Source: Microvirga sp. 3-52 (GTDB lineage Bacteria > Pseudomonadota > Alphaproteobacteria > Rhizobiales > Beijerinckiaceae). From it: DNA of 64,000 nucleotides. The stretch is from positions 39,230 to 103,229 of the forward strand of contig NZ_JAHAMK010000016.1 in assembly GCF_018383585.1 (NCBI RefSeq). Reading direction: 5' to 3'. The position numbers were made by a program, and so were the translations under genes. Shown here in pieces: positions 17,468 through 27,051 of the stretch (positions are counted from its first letter, which is position 1; every line of letters starts with the position of its first letter). Below the pieces are notes generated by a model that worked only from the letters and a program-made list of their open reading frames with translations, did not search any database and was not told the DNA's origin.

Positions 17468-17977
17468 ATGACACGCCTTCTGGTCAGTTACCTGAGCCTG
17501 AGGGCACCCCCATGCGCAGCTTCCGAAGAAGGGCCCAGGGATGTGACGATCAGGCGGGAGGTGCTGAATATCGAGAGCTACCTTTCGCTGTATCGATCCG
17601 TCGGGGAGCCCTGGCGCTGGGATCAGCGTCTCAAGATGGATAGAGACATCCTGAGCCGATTTCTCAAGTGCTCAGATTGCGATATCTTCATCGCCCGTCG
17701 ACAGGATAGCGGCACCGCTCTCGGGTTCTGTGAGTTCGACAGCACGCACCTGCCTGATGTGCAGCTCGTGAATTTCGGATTGATTCCCCATGCGCAAGGC
17801 CGCGGCTTCGGCTCCGCCCTGTTGCGCGCGGCGTTGCACGCCGTCTGGCGAGAACGGACACCGCAACGCATCTGGCTGCACACGGATGAATGGGACCATC
17901 CCTGTGCGTTGGAGGTCTATCGGCGCGCAGGCTTCGTGGTGGAGCGGCAGTGCCTTCAGGATGCAACGGGCCTCTAG
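17468..17977 (+). CDS. GNAT-family N-acetyltransferase
   Basis: A 169-residue GNAT acetyltransferase starting 5 bases after the kinase stop. The acetyl-CoA pyrophosphate loop is AQGRGFGSALL, about residues 107-117, preceded by the VNFGLIP strand. The N-terminal PWRWDQRLKM segment is typical of one GNAT subfamily. The first 25 residues look unlike the family, so a GTG at 17543 is a possible alternative start. The acceptor substrate is unknown. Its TAG stop overlaps the stop of the convergent racemase in a shared CTAG. Confidence 0.82.
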   Translation: MTRLLVSYLSLRAPPCAASEEGPRDVTIRREVLNIESYLSLYRSVGEPWRWDQRLKMDRDILSRFLKCSDCDIFIARRQDSGTALGFCEFDSTHLPDVQLVNFGLIPHAQGRGFGSALLRAALHAVWRERTPQRIWLHTDEWDHPCALEVYRRAGFVVERQCLQDATGL

Positions 17978-18696
17978 AGCTGCGGCGCCGCAGCCAATCC
18001 GGTCAAGGCCCGATCGACAGCCGCTACCGCATGGAGCGTCGTCGTGTCGAAGAGCGGCACGGGGCTGTCCTCGTCGGAGACCAGCAGCATGATCTCGGTG
18101 CATCCGAGAATTACGGCCTGCGCGTCGCGCTCGACCAGACGCGCGATGATCTCCCGATAGGCTTGACGCGATTCCGGCTTGATCCGCCCCAACACGAGCT
18201 CCTTGTAGATGATCTCGTGCACGATCCGCCGGTCGCTTTCGTCCGGGACGATCACGTCGAGCCCATGATGCTGCCGCAGACGACCCTTGTAGAACTCCTG
18301 CTCCATGGTGAAGGCGGTGCCGAGGAGGGCGATACGCTGAAAGCCTGCAGCCTTGATCCTGTCGGCAGTGGGATCTGCGATATGAAGCAGTGGTATGTTC
18401 ACGGCCGATGAGATTGCATCGGCGAGGCGATGCATGGTGTTGGTGCACAGCACGATGAAGTCCGCCCCGCCGCGCTCCAGCCGCACCGCCGCTTCCTTCA
18501 TCCCTTCCGCGAGGCTTTCCCAATCACCCTCGTGCTGCAGCCGCTTGATCCCCTCGAAATCAAGGGAATACATCAGGCATTGCGCCGAATGCGCGCCGCC
18601 GAGCCGACGGTTCATCTCCTGATTGATGATGCGGTAATATTCGGACGAGCTTTCCCAGCTCATGCCGCCGATAAGGCCGATGGTCGCCTGTCTCAT
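17974..18696 (-). CDS. Aspartate/glutamate racemase family protein
   Basis: A 240-residue cofactor-independent amino acid racemase. The two catalytic cysteines are C84 in VLCTNTMH and C199 in LGCTEI, both in the expected positions, and the N-terminal IGLIGGMSWESS is the substrate loop. It interconverts L- and D-aspartate or glutamate. It is the last gene of a minus-strand run with DinB, thioesterase and isomerase genes, starting 7 bases after the isomerase. Whether it makes a D-amino acid for the wall or for catabolism cannot be told. Confidence 0.92.
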   Translation of the reverse strand: MRQATIGLIGGMSWESSSEYYRIINQEMNRRLGGAHSAQCLMYSLDFEGIKRLQHEGDWESLAEGMKEAAVRLERGGADFIVLCTNTMHRLADAISSAVNIPLLHIADPTADRIKAAGFQRIALLGTAFTMEQEFYKGRLRQHHGLDVIVPDESDRRIVHEIIYKELVLGRIKPESRQAYREIIARLVERDAQAVILGCTEIMLLVSDEDSPVPLFDTTTLHAVAAVDRALTGLAAAPQL

Positions 18697-18703
18697 GGCC
18701 CGT

Positions 18704-19327
18704 TCACGGGTTCGGCGTGTAGGGCGCGCGGCCGGAACTCAAGGCATCGTCCAGCAGTTCGAGCCTGTCCTGGCCCCAAAACACCTCGCCGTCGAGCACG
18801 TAGGCGGGCGAGCCGAAAACGTCGCCCGCGACGGCGTTCTCGAGGTTGAGAGCGTAGATCGCCTCGGTGGTGCTGCCGGTCACCACGTCCATGAGGGCGG
18901 ACGAATCGAGTCCCGCCTGCTCCGCCAGCTCCGTCAGAACGAGCGGATCGGCCAGATTGCGCTCCTCCTCCCACACGGCGGCGAAAGCCCGGCGCAGAAA
19001 AGCATCGGGGCTCCTGCCGGACGCCGTGATCGCAATGACGAAGCGGTCGGCGAGATTCACGTCGAACGGCCAGTGCTTCGGGCTGATATTGAAGGACAAC
19101 CCGCGCTTCTCGCGCCAGCGCTGCAACTCGAGGATCCGGTAGCGCTGCCGCGCCGGATGGCGCTGGGCGAGCGGCAGGCCTCCCGTCTCCGAGAAAACCC
19201 GGCCGAGAAACACCGGCTTGTAATTGATCTCGACCCCATGCTTCTGCGCAATCTCCATGAAAGGCGCATGGCCGATATAGGCCCAGGGGCTCACGAGGGA
19301 GAAATAATAGTCGATGATGCGGGGCAT
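18704..19327 (-). CDS. 2-hydroxychromene-2-carboxylate isomerase / DsbA-like family protein
   Basis: A 207-residue thioredoxin-fold protein of the kappa-class GST/HCCA isomerase family. YYFSLVSPWAYIG at 7-19 carries the S13-P motif that replaces the CxxC of true DsbA and binds the glutathione thiol. GSPAYVLDGEVFWGQDRL near the C-terminus is the second family signature. Typical reactions are glutathione-dependent isomerisations in naphthalene-type degradation, but no other aromatic genes are close. The gene lies between a thioesterase and a racemase on the same strand. Confidence 0.9.
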   Translation of the reverse strand: MPRIIDYYFSLVSPWAYIGHAPFMEIAQKHGVEINYKPVFLGRVFSETGGLPLAQRHPARQRYRILELQRWREKRGLSFNISPKHWPFDVNLADRFVIAITASGRSPDAFLRRAFAAVWEEERNLADPLVLTELAEQAGLDSSALMDVVTGSTTEAIYALNLENAVAGDVFGSPAYVLDGEVFWGQDRLELLDDALSSGRAPYTPNP

Positions 19328-19382
19328 GGAATCCGATTCGGGGTTGGTCAGGCCGGAACGGCGTGGGCCCCACCTTGGACCA

Positions 19383-19931
19383 TCAGGCGACGCTCTTCAA
19401 CGTCTCTTCGGCTTTCAGGAAGGCCTTGACCTCGGGCGCGGCCGCCGGCGCCTCCGCCTGAACCCCGACCTCGCGCATGAGGCGGCTCACCGAGACGAAG
19501 CACCTCTCCTTGCGGTCGTAGAGGCCTGCCCTGACAAGGGCGATGGCGTTGATGATCGGGCTGCCGTCCTTGGATTTCGAAACCAGCCGGTGCTCCATGA
19601 CCACATGGCTGTCGGACCAGGTGAGAATCCGGGTCTCAAGCGTGAAGGAGCGAAAAGGCCTGAGCTCTCGCCTGAAGCGGATCTGCCCCGCCCCCACGAC
19701 GGGCACCCAGCCATGCTTGAGGACGGGCCGCCACAGGCCGGAGCGGATCATGATGTCGGTGCGGCCGAGATCCATGAGCGTCCAATAGCGCCCGTTGTTC
19801 ATGTGCAGGGACGTGTCGAGATCGTGCGGCCAGACGCGGAAGCTCAGGCGCGATACGTCCCGGACGGGATCGAGCTTCGGCTGGAAAAAGGAGGTAATGA
19901 TCAGGTGAAGGACGCGCAGCCACAGGTTCAT
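19383..19931 (-). CDS. Acyl-CoA thioesterase-like protein (4HBT/THEM6 type)
   Basis: A 182-residue hotdog-fold protein. The SLHMNNGRYWTLMDLGR segment (about 41-57) is the helix and loop found in THEM6-like and 4-hydroxybenzoyl-CoA-thioesterase-like proteins. Such enzymes hydrolyse acyl-CoA thioesters or act on related acyl donors. The start overlaps the DinB stop by 4 bases (ATGA), so the two are translationally coupled. The substrate is not evident; the nearby beta-oxidation genes make fatty acyl-CoA a reasonable guess. Confidence 0.82.
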   Translation of the reverse strand: MNLWLRVLHLIITSFFQPKLDPVRDVSRLSFRVWPHDLDTSLHMNNGRYWTLMDLGRTDIMIRSGLWRPVLKHGWVPVVGAGQIRFRRELRPFRSFTLETRILTWSDSHVVMEHRLVSKSKDGSPIINAIALVRAGLYDRKERCFVSVSRLMREVGVQAEAPAAAPEVKAFLKAEETLKSVA

Positions 19932-20437
19932 GCAAGGCCTAGTCCGGTCTGGCGTTGGAACAGGATGAGGTCGAGGGACGGCGCCTCGAGGCCGAAGCCC
20001 GTGAGCAGGCAGTGGACCTGTCCACGATGATGAGTCTGGTGGTTGAAGAAGTGGATCAGCGCCGGCGCCAGGGGCTGCTCGATTTCGGCCGGGTTCGTAA
20101 TCGTCCTGTAGCGGATGTGGCCAGCAAGCTGGGCGTCGGAGAGACTTTCAATATAGGCGACGATCCGCTCATCCTCCTTCTGGCGCGCGTCCCGAAGGCC
20201 AGCGAGATTCTCGAACAGGATCGCATCGAGCCGGTTCGGTGCGTCCCCCTGCCCGGAAAAGCGCTTCAACCAGATGCGGTCGGTGACGAGGAGATGGTTC
20301 AGGGTGCCGTGAACCGACTTGAAGAACGCCCCGCGATCCGCACGGTAATCCGCATCGGCAAGTTGCCCCGCAACGTCATAGATGCGCTCGTTGCACCACG
20401 CATTGTAGCCCGCCATCATGGAGAAGTGCGGTTTCAT
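19928..20437 (-). CDS. DinB-family metalloprotein
   Basis: A 169-residue four-helix-bundle protein of the DinB/YfiT family. The expected metal triad is visible as H48, H133 and H137 (in [11 protein letters not shown]). Family members are thiol-dependent transferases or hydrolases using bacillithiol, mycothiol or glutathione; the original DinB was named for DNA-damage induction in Bacillus. The start at 20437 has GGAG 7 bases upstream, whereas the longer open frame runs into a repeat. No LexA box is seen before it. Confidence 0.9.
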   Translation of the reverse strand: MKPHFSMMAGYNAWCNERIYDVAGQLADADYRADRGAFFKSVHGTLNHLLVTDRIWLKRFSGQGDAPNRLDAILFENLAGLRDARQKEDERIVAYIESLSDAQLAGHIRYRTITNPAEIEQPLAPALIHFFNHQTHHRGQVHCLLTGFGLEAPSLDLILFQRQTGLGLA

Positions 20438-20529
20438 GGAAGGCTCCTTCAGGGTCGTCACTGCCCTCGATTCATGTGACGCGGCAGAGCATCGGTCAAG
20501 CTTTGGCCTCCGATCACTCTTTCCGCCCC

Positions 20530-20610
20530 GGCCGGGCCTGTCCCGGCCAATCAAGCAGATCAGCGCGGAGCCTTTCGGAACGAGATCACCGGCACAAGGC
20601 CGGTGATGAT
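20530..20610. repeat. Bipartite palindromic intergenic repeat (REP-like), copy 1
   Basis: Two hairpins lie in the 188-base gap between the DinB and FadB-like genes: GGCCGGG...CCCGGCC-type arms at 20530-20548, and ATCACCGG / CCGGTGAT arms at 20585-20607. The same two hairpin modules recur at 33278-33367 and 39495-39582. This marks a dispersed REP/BIME-like family that probably also acts as a transcript end or stabiliser. Confidence 0.75.
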
Positions 20611-20625
20611 GAGTGCCAGGGAACC

Positions 20626-22836
20626 TCAGGCCGCCTTCTTCGCCCCGGCGGCGCGACCATAGAAGGTCTCGCCGCTCGACGCCATGTCGAGGAGGATGCG
20701 CGGCGGTGCGAAGCGGTCGCCGTGCTTGGACTGCAGGCCCTTGCACAGGTCCACGAAGGCCTTCGCGCCCATGAAATCGATGTAGGAGAGCGCACCGCCC
20801 GTATAGGGCGCGAAGCCGAAGCCGAGGATCGATCCCACATCCGCCTCGCGTGGATCGGTGATCACGCCCTCCTCGAACGTGCGCGCGGCTTCCAGAGCCT
20901 GTGTGACGAGCAGGCGTGCTTTCAGTTCCTGCATGTCGACGAGTTCAGGCTCCACCTGCTTCGTCTGAAGATCCCTCAGTCCCAGCCACAGGCGCTTCTG
21001 CCCGCCTTCCGGATAATCGTAGAAGCCCTTGCGGTTCTTCCGGCCAAGCCGCCCCTCTTTCTCTACCAGCGCCGTGAGAAGCTCCTCCTGGTCCGGCACG
21101 ATGGCCGTCTCTCCCAGTTGCGCCTTCGTGGCGCGCAGGATCTTGAGGCCGAGATCGACGCCGACCTCGTCGTTGAGGGAGAGCGGCCCGACCGGCATGC
21201 CGGCCTGCTTGCCCGCCTGCTCGATCATCGCCGCCGGCAGCCCCTCGGCGAACATGAGATGGCCCTCGAGGATGTAGGCAAGCACGCAGCGATTGGCGAA
21301 GAAGCCGCGGGAATCGTTGACGACGATCGGAGTCTTCTTGATCGCGCGCACGTAATCGAGCGCGGTGGCGAGCGCCTTGTCACCGGTCTCCTTGCCCATG
21401 ATGATCTCGACGAGCATCATCTTCTCGACCGGCGAGAAGAAATGGATGCCGATGAACTGGCCTGCATTCTTCGATTGCTGGGCAAGACCGGTGATCGGCA
21501 GGGTCGAGGTGTTGGAAGCGAAGATGCAGTCCGGACGGATCGCCGCCTCCACCTTCTGAATCACCTCGGCCTTGACCTTGGGGTCCTCGAACACCGCCTC
21601 GATGACGAGGTCGCAATCCTTCAGGTCATTGTAATCGGCAGTCGGTGTGATGCGCGCAAGAAGCGCGTCGCGATCCGCCGTCTTTGCGCGACCCTTCATG
21701 ATCTGGTCGGACATGAGCTTGTGCGAATGCGCCTTGCCCTTCTCCGCAGCTTCCACGTCACGGTCGATGAGCACGACCTCGAGGCCCGCATTGGCCGTCA
21801 CATAGGCGACGCTCGCGCCCATGAAGCCTGCTCCGACGACGCCGACTCGTCTGAGGTTCGTCGGCGGCACGTCCTTCGGACGCCGCGCGCCCTTGTTGAG
21901 ATCCTGCATGGAGATGAAGAGCGTGCGGATCATCGCCGCCGCCTCCTTCGAACGCAGGATCTTGGCGAACCAGCGCGATTCCACCTTCAGGGCGAGATCC
22001 ATCGGAAGCTGCAGGCCCTGATAGACGGATTCGAGGATTGCGCGGATCGCCGGATAATTGTCCTGCGTCTCGCGGCGGTAGATGGCGTTGGCCGGAGGCC
22101 AGATCTGCATGCCGGCGGCGGAAAAGACCTTGTTGGACGGCAGCTTGTAGCCCTTCTGGTCCCACGGCGCGACGGAAGAGCCACCGTTCTTGATCCAGTC
22201 CTTCGCCGTCTGCACGATCTGATCGCGCGGCGCGACCGCGTGAGTGAGGCCCATGTTGCGCGCCATGAGCGGACGGAGCTGCTCGCCCTTGAACAGCATC
22301 TGCAGGGCATCGCCGGTCTGCATCAGGCGCGCCACGCGCTGCGTGCCGCCGGCGCCGGGGAAGAGCCCGACCTTCACTTCCGGCAGGCCGACGCGGGTGG
22401 AATCCGCATCCGACAGCACCCGGTAATGGCAGGCGAGCGCCAGCTCGAAAGCACCGCCGAGGCACACGCCGTGCACCGCCGCGGCGAACGGCTTGCCGCT
22501 GGTCTCGAGGCGGCGATAGAGCAGCGAGAGCTTGCGCGATTCATCGAAGAAGAATTGCATCGCAGCCTCTTCGCCTTTCTCCTTCGCAAGCCGCGCGTAC
22601 TCCGCGCCGAGCCCCTGGAGCATGGTGAGATCGGCGCCGCCCGAGAAAGCCTCCTTGCCGGAGGTGATGACGCAGCCCTTGATGGCGTCGTCGCCGGAAA
22701 CGGCTTCGATGATCTGCTCCAGCTCGCCCATCACCTCGGGGGTGATCACGTTCATGGAGCGGCCAGGCATGTCCCAGGTCGCAAGCGCAATGCCGTCGGC
22801 ATCGACCTCGAAGCGGAAATTGGTGAAGTTCGTCAT
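20626..22836 (-). CDS. Bifunctional enoyl-CoA hydratase / 3-hydroxyacyl-CoA dehydrogenase (FadB/FadJ-like)
   Basis: A 736-residue beta-oxidation enzyme. Residues 1 to about 200 are an enoyl-CoA hydratase domain (FSGGADLTM oxyanion-hole segment, then [18 protein letters not shown]). A Rossmann 3-hydroxyacyl-CoA dehydrogenase domain follows from about residue 320 ([14 protein letters not shown]), with the C-terminal dehydrogenase domains after it. It hydrates the enoyl-CoA and oxidises the 3-hydroxyacyl-CoA with NAD+. The ATG at 22836 is used because the upstream frame overlaps the intergenic ribosome-binding site AAGGGGA. It follows the thiolase by 26 bases. Confidence 0.94.
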   Translation of the reverse strand: MTNFTNFRFEVDADGIALATWDMPGRSMNVITPEVMGELEQIIEAVSGDDAIKGCVITSGKEAFSGGADLTMLQGLGAEYARLAKEKGEEAAMQFFFDESRKLSLLYRRLETSGKPFAAAVHGVCLGGAFELALACHYRVLSDADSTRVGLPEVKVGLFPGAGGTQRVARLMQTGDALQMLFKGEQLRPLMARNMGLTHAVAPRDQIVQTAKDWIKNGGSSVAPWDQKGYKLPSNKVFSAAGMQIWPPANAIYRRETQDNYPAIRAILESVYQGLQLPMDLALKVESRWFAKILRSKEAAAMIRTLFISMQDLNKGARRPKDVPPTNLRRVGVVGAGFMGASVAYVTANAGLEVVLIDRDVEAAEKGKAHSHKLMSDQIMKGRAKTADRDALLARITPTADYNDLKDCDLVIEAVFEDPKVKAEVIQKVEAAIRPDCIFASNTSTLPITGLAQQSKNAGQFIGIHFFSPVEKMMLVEIIMGKETGDKALATALDYVRAIKKTPIVVNDSRGFFANRCVLAYILEGHLMFAEGLPAAMIEQAGKQAGMPVGPLSLNDEVGVDLGLKILRATKAQLGETAIVPDQEELLTALVEKEGRLGRKNRKGFYDYPEGGQKRLWLGLRDLQTKQVEPELVDMQELKARLLVTQALEAARTFEEGVITDPREADVGSILGFGFAPYTGGALSYIDFMGAKAFVDLCKGLQSKHGDRFAPPRILLDMASSGETFYGRAAGAKKAA

Positions 22837-22862
22837 GGTGGTTATCCCCTTCCCGCCTGTTC

Positions 22863-24071
22863 TCAAACCCGCTCAATGATCGCTGCCGTACCCATGCCGG
22901 CGGCAACACAGAGCGTGATCAGCGCCGTCTGCTTGTCGGTGCGCTCCAGTTCGTCGAGCACCGTACCCAGGATCATGGCGCCGGTCGCGCCAAGGGGGTG
23001 GCCCATGGCGATGGCGCCGCCATTCACGTTGACCTTCGCAGGGTCGAGATCCATCGCCTGCATGTAGCGCAGCACCACCGACGAGAAGGCCTCGTTGATC
23101 TCGAAGAGATCGATATCGTCCTTCGTCATGCCGGCCTTGCGAAGCGCAAGCTCCGACACGTCGATGGGTCCGGTGAGCATGAGCGCGAGATCGGAGCCGA
23201 TGGAAGCAAAACCCTTGATGCGGGCGCGCGGCTTCAGTCCGGCCTTCGTGCCGCCCTCCTTGCTGCCGACCAGCACCGCGGCGGCGCCGTCGACGATGCC
23301 GGACGAGTTGCCGGCATGGTGTACGTGATTGACGGATTCCACATCCGGATGTGCCGCGATGGCCACCGCATCGAAACCGCCCATCTCGCCCATCTGCACG
23401 AAGGCAGCCTTGAGCTGGCCGAGGGACTGCATGTCGGTCTGCGGCCGCATGTGCTCGTCCTTGGCCAGGATGGTGAGGCCATTCACGTCCTTCACCGGCA
23501 CGACGGATTTGGCGAAGCGCCCCTCGTCCCAGGCCTTCGCCGCGCGCTTCTGCGACTCGACCGCATAGGCGTCGACATCGTCGCGCGTGAAGCCGTACTT
23601 CGTCGCGATCAGGTCGGCCGAGATACCCTGCGGCAGGAAATAGGTGGGAATGGCGATGCCCGGATCGACGGGCCATGCACCGCCCGACGCGCCCATGCCG
23701 ATGCGGCTCATGGATTCGACGCCGCCGCCGATGGCGATGTCCTTCATGCCCGACATCACCTGTGCGGCAGCCAGGTTCACCGCGTCGAGGCCCGAGGCGC
23801 AGAAGCGGTTGATCTGCACGCCCGGCACCTCCTTGCCGAAGCCTGCCTTCAATGCGGCCGCCCGCGCGATGTCGCCGCCCGCCTCACCGATCGGATCGAC
23901 GCAGCCGAGCACCACGTCCTCCACCAGCATCGGATCGAGATCGTTGCGCTTGCGGATGGCGTCGAGCGCCGTCACGGCGAGATCGACCGCCGGAACCTCG
24001 TGCAGCGAACCGTCTGGCTTGCCGCGGCCGCGCGGGGTGCGAACGGCGTCATAGATATAGGCTTCAGCCAT
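22863..24071 (-). CDS. Acetyl-CoA acetyltransferase / 3-ketoacyl-CoA thiolase
   Basis: A 402-residue thiolase. The nucleophile is C91 in [11 protein letters not shown], and the C-terminal pair is H358 ([10 protein letters not shown]) and C388 ([10 protein letters not shown]). It cleaves 3-ketoacyl-CoA to acetyl-CoA and a shortened acyl-CoA, the final step after the neighbouring FadB-like enzyme. The same gene order (acyl-CoA dehydrogenase, thiolase, FadB-like) on one strand gives a complete beta-oxidation spiral. Confidence 0.95.
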   Translation of the reverse strand: MAEAYIYDAVRTPRGRGKPDGSLHEVPAVDLAVTALDAIRKRNDLDPMLVEDVVLGCVDPIGEAGGDIARAAALKAGFGKEVPGVQINRFCASGLDAVNLAAAQVMSGMKDIAIGGGVESMSRIGMGASGGAWPVDPGIAIPTYFLPQGISADLIATKYGFTRDDVDAYAVESQKRAAKAWDEGRFAKSVVPVKDVNGLTILAKDEHMRPQTDMQSLGQLKAAFVQMGEMGGFDAVAIAAHPDVESVNHVHHAGNSSGIVDGAAAVLVGSKEGGTKAGLKPRARIKGFASIGSDLALMLTGPIDVSELALRKAGMTKDDIDLFEINEAFSSVVLRYMQAMDLDPAKVNVNGGAIAMGHPLGATGAMILGTVLDELERTDKQTALITLCVAAGMGTAAIIERV

Positions 24072-24091
24072 GGAGGCCTCCCGGTCAGGTT

Positions 24092-24184
24092 GTCATCCCG
24101 GACGCTGGGCGAATCGGGACCGTCATCAGAATAGAGCGTTTTGTGCGTCCATCGATCCCGGCTCAGCGCGTTGCCGGGATGATG
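24092..24184. repeat. REP-like imperfect inverted repeat between acyl-CoA dehydrogenase and thiolase
   Basis: GTCATCCCGG at 24092-24101 is matched at the far end by CCGGGATGAT around 24174-24183. An inner stem ATCCCGG / CCGGGAT spans 24155-24180. It resembles, but is not the same as, the bipartite repeat at 20530 and 33278. It fills most of the 121-base gap between two genes of one transcription unit, so it may tune mRNA processing. Confidence 0.5.
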
Positions 24185-24192
24185 CTTGTCAA

Positions 24193-25986
24193 TCAGAACG
24201 CCTCGGCAGGGAGCGCCATGGTCGTGTCCGCGCCCGTGGAGATGCGGGCGAGGCGCGTGCCTGTCTCGGGCATCAGGCGCTCCATGAAGAAGCGGCCGGT
24301 CAGGAGCTTGGCGTCCATCTTGGCAGGGTCGCCGTCGCCTTGAGCCTTCCTCGCCTGCGCGGCCTTTGCCATCTTGGCCCACATGTAGCCCATAGCCACG
24401 AGGCCGAAGAGATGCATGTAATCGGTCGCGCCGGCGCCGGCATTGTCGGGCTTTGCCATGGCGTTCTGCATGAACCACATGGTGGCCTGCTGCAGATGAC
24501 CCAGGCCCTCCTGCAGAGGCGCGGTATAGGCCTTCAGGCTCTCGTCACCGGCATTCTCCTGGCAGAAGGCGCCAACCTCGTTGAAGAAGGTCATGACGGC
24601 GCGCCCGCCGTCCTTGCCGAGCTTGCGGCCGACCAGGTCCATGGCCTGGATGCCGTTGGCGCCCTCGTAGATCTGCGTGATGCGGGCGTCGCGCACGAAC
24701 TGCGACATCCCCCATTCCTCGATATAGCCGTGGCCGCCGAACATCTGCTGCGCCTTGACGGCATTGTCGAAGCCGAGATCGGTGAGCACGCCTTTCACCA
24801 CGGGGGTCATCAGGCCCATGTAATCCTCGGCGGTCTGGCGCTGGGCATCGTCGGAAGAGCGATGCGCGATGTCGCTGTTCAGCCCCGTCCAGACGATGAG
24901 CGCGCGCGCCGCTTCGTTGAACGCCTTGATGGAGAGCAGCGTGCGGCGCACGTCGGGGTGCACGATGATCGGATCGGCCGGCCTGTCGGGGAACTTCGCC
25001 CCCGTGAGAGCACGTCCTTGCAGGCGGTCCATTGCGTAGGCCACCGCATTCTGATAGGCGACCTCGGATTGTGAGAGGCCCTGCACACCCACCGCCAGAC
25101 GCGCCTCGTTCATCATCACGAACATGGCATTGAGTCCGCGGTTCTCCTGGCCCACGAGCCAGCCCCTCGCGCCGTCATAGTTCATGACGCAGGTGGCGTT
25201 GCCGTGAATGCCCATCTTGTGCTCGAGGGAGCCGCAGGAGACGCCGTTGCGGTCGCCTGGCGAACCGTCACCGTTGACGAGGAATTTCGGCACCACGAAG
25301 AGCGAGATTCCTTTGGTGCCCTGCGGAGCGCCTTCGATGCGGGCGAGCACCAGATGGACGATGTTCTCCGCCATGTCGTGTTCGCCGGCGGAGATGAAGA
25401 TCTTGGTGCCCGAGATCGCATAGGAGCCGTCGCCGTTCGGCACGGCCTTGGTCTTGAGCAGGCCCAGATCCGTGCCGCAATGGGGCTCGGTGAGGTTCAT
25501 GGTGCCGGTCCAGGCACCCTCGACCATCTTGGGCAGATAGGTCTTCTTCTGCTCCTCGGTGCCGTGCTCCAGCAGCGCCGCAATCGCGCCCTGCGTCAGG
25601 CCCGGATACATGCCGAGCGCCAGGTTCGCCGACGAGACGAATTCCTGCATGATGGTGTTGAGAACGGAAGGCAGCCCCTGCCCGCCATATTCCTCCGGCG
25701 CGGCGAGCCCCATCCAGCCGCCGGCGGCGTAAGCTTCGTAAGCTTGCCTGAATCCCTTCGGCGTGGTCACCGAGCCGTCGGGATTTCGGGTGCAGCCCTC
25801 CTGGTCGCCGGAGAGGTTCAGGGGCGTAAACACCTCCTCGCAGAGCTTGGCGCCCTCCGCGAGGATGGCCTCCACCGTGTCGGGCGTCGCGTCGGCAAAG
25901 CCGGGCAGGTTATTGTGACGCTCAATCGGGAAAACGTCGCTCAGGAGGAACATGACGTCTTCGACGGGGGCCTTGTAGACCGGCAT
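24193..25986 (-). CDS. Acyl-CoA dehydrogenase (long, DmdC/FadE-type with C-terminal extension)
   Basis: A 597-residue FAD-dependent acyl-CoA dehydrogenase, about 200 residues longer than medium-chain enzymes because of the extra C-terminal domain. MNLTEPHCGTDLGLLKT is the FAD/substrate loop, and the catalytic-base segment is IYEGANGIQAMDLVGRKL. It introduces the first double bond in acyl-CoA and passes electrons to ETF. The open frame runs to 26223 but the conserved N-terminus MPVYKAPVEDVMFLL starts at the ATG at 25986. The DmdC-like family also includes methylthiopropionyl-CoA dehydrogenases; the neighbours argue for fatty acids. Confidence 0.93.
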   Translation of the reverse strand: MPVYKAPVEDVMFLLSDVFPIERHNNLPGFADATPDTVEAILAEGAKLCEEVFTPLNLSGDQEGCTRNPDGSVTTPKGFRQAYEAYAAGGWMGLAAPEEYGGQGLPSVLNTIMQEFVSSANLALGMYPGLTQGAIAALLEHGTEEQKKTYLPKMVEGAWTGTMNLTEPHCGTDLGLLKTKAVPNGDGSYAISGTKIFISAGEHDMAENIVHLVLARIEGAPQGTKGISLFVVPKFLVNGDGSPGDRNGVSCGSLEHKMGIHGNATCVMNYDGARGWLVGQENRGLNAMFVMMNEARLAVGVQGLSQSEVAYQNAVAYAMDRLQGRALTGAKFPDRPADPIIVHPDVRRTLLSIKAFNEAARALIVWTGLNSDIAHRSSDDAQRQTAEDYMGLMTPVVKGVLTDLGFDNAVKAQQMFGGHGYIEEWGMSQFVRDARITQIYEGANGIQAMDLVGRKLGKDGGRAVMTFFNEVGAFCQENAGDESLKAYTAPLQEGLGHLQQATMWFMQNAMAKPDNAGAGATDYMHLFGLVAMGYMWAKMAKAAQARKAQGDGDPAKMDAKLLTGRFFMERLMPETGTRLARISTGADTTMALPAEAF

Positions 25987-26201
25987 TCGGACTCTCCCAG
26001 ATCGGACACCGGCATCAAAACTTCCGTTAAGGAAGCGCACCGGCCAAGTAGATAGTTCACATATAAACCATCTTGCCGTTTTTGAAAGAGGTAGGGTGCG
26101 AAAACTTTGGTGGAAGCACCGAAGCCGATTTCTGGCCACGTCGAAACCATATCCACTAGGAAGCCCGATCAGTCCTTCGGTTCCACACGACCCAAATGGA
26201 A

Positions 26202-26246
26202 ACGCCCACCCGGCAGCAGGCATGTCGTCTGCTGCCGGGTGGGCGT
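26202..26246. terminator. Strong 18-base-pair hairpin after the MerR gene
   Basis: Arms 26202-26219 and 26229-26246 are perfect reverse complements around a 9-base loop. The hairpin starts 33 bases past the MerR stop on the minus strand, so it can end that transcript before the acyl-CoA dehydrogenase promoter. The U run is short (TTCC follows), so it may act as a rho-assisted terminator or a 3'-end stabiliser. Confidence 0.6.
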
Positions 26247-26279
26247 CCTCGAAAGATCAGGTTCTTGAGATGCTGCAGT

Positions 26280-26690
26280 TCAGGCTGCCACCGCCACGCC
26301 CGCACGCCGGGTATGGAGTTCAGCCAGCGCCTCTTCGATCTCGATCTTCTGCTGCTCGAGATGGCGGATCTGGTCCTCGATCTGGTCAAGGGAGAGCTTG
26401 AGATTCATAGCCGCTCCATTGCCTGACCGCTCCTCCGCCAGCATGGCGCGGATTTCAGTCAGGGTGAAGCCAAGCTGCTTGCCCTTGAGGATAACCGAGA
26501 GACGCTCGCGGTCGCGGGCATCGTAGATGCGGGCCGTTCCGTCCCGACGCGGGGACAGAAGACCGCGGTCTTCATAGAACCGCAGAGTGCGGAGGGTTAC
26601 TCCGAACTCCCGTGCGAGATCGCCGATCGTATAAAGTTTTGCACCCTCTCCGGTCTCGCCGGCATGGGTACCGCCTGCAAATTGATCCAT
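26280..26690 (-). CDS. MerR-family transcriptional regulator of beta-oxidation
   Basis: A 136-residue MerR-type regulator. The N-terminal winged helix (YTIGDLAREFGVTLRTLRFYEDRGLL, about 20-45) is followed by the dimerisation coiled coil (about 95-130, ending EEALAELHTRRAG). It lacks the cysteines of metal-sensing MerR proteins and resembles the group that controls acyl-CoA catabolism (LiuR-like). The ATG at 26690 was chosen over 26765, which would add a hydrophobic, atypical leader. It lies directly upstream of the acyl-CoA dehydrogenase, thiolase and FadB-like genes, the probable regulon. Confidence 0.88.
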   Translation of the reverse strand: MDQFAGGTHAGETGEGAKLYTIGDLAREFGVTLRTLRFYEDRGLLSPRRDGTARIYDARDRERLSVILKGKQLGFTLTEIRAMLAEERSGNGAAMNLKLSLDQIEDQIRHLEQQKIEIEEALAELHTRRAGVAVAA

Positions 26691-27051
26691 GGAACGCCCC
26701 GTTATTTCTTCAATACAGGTTCGGTGCGAACACTTCACCTTCAGTAATGATATAATACAACACATGATCAGGACGTTGCAAGGGTCTTGAACGCTCCATC
26801 TGCCGCTGGGGCAAAAGAAAATCCTCTTTCGGAGATTCCGATAGGGAAGCTAGCTGGGCTCCCGGCAGGATTTGGCTCTAAATCCCCTCCGTTTAACGGG
26901 TTTTTTACTATGCCGGACAAAAGTTGCGGCGTCAGGCAAAGGAATTGAGAGGTGGTGATTCGCCTCTTTCAGCCTTCTGGCCCGCAGGTGAGCATCGGCA
27001 CGGGGCCGGAGTCCGCCACAGGAGTTCACGCGTATCCCCGCGAGCCCAACC
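26691..27051. other. 361-base gap between merR and the PodJ-like gene
   Basis: Divergent intergenic region without a convincing gene. The half next to merR (26700-26790) is AT-rich and probably holds its promoter. A short CCGTT-T-AACGG stem at 26889-26899 runs into a T6 tract at 26901-26906 and could be a weak plus-strand terminator or the end of a leader. Nothing else stands out. Confidence 0.4.

Noticed and set aside
20476..23067. 863-codon plus-strand open frame over the FadB-like gene
   Set aside because: It mirrors the third-position GC of the real minus-strand gene, has no domain, and crosses a repeat.
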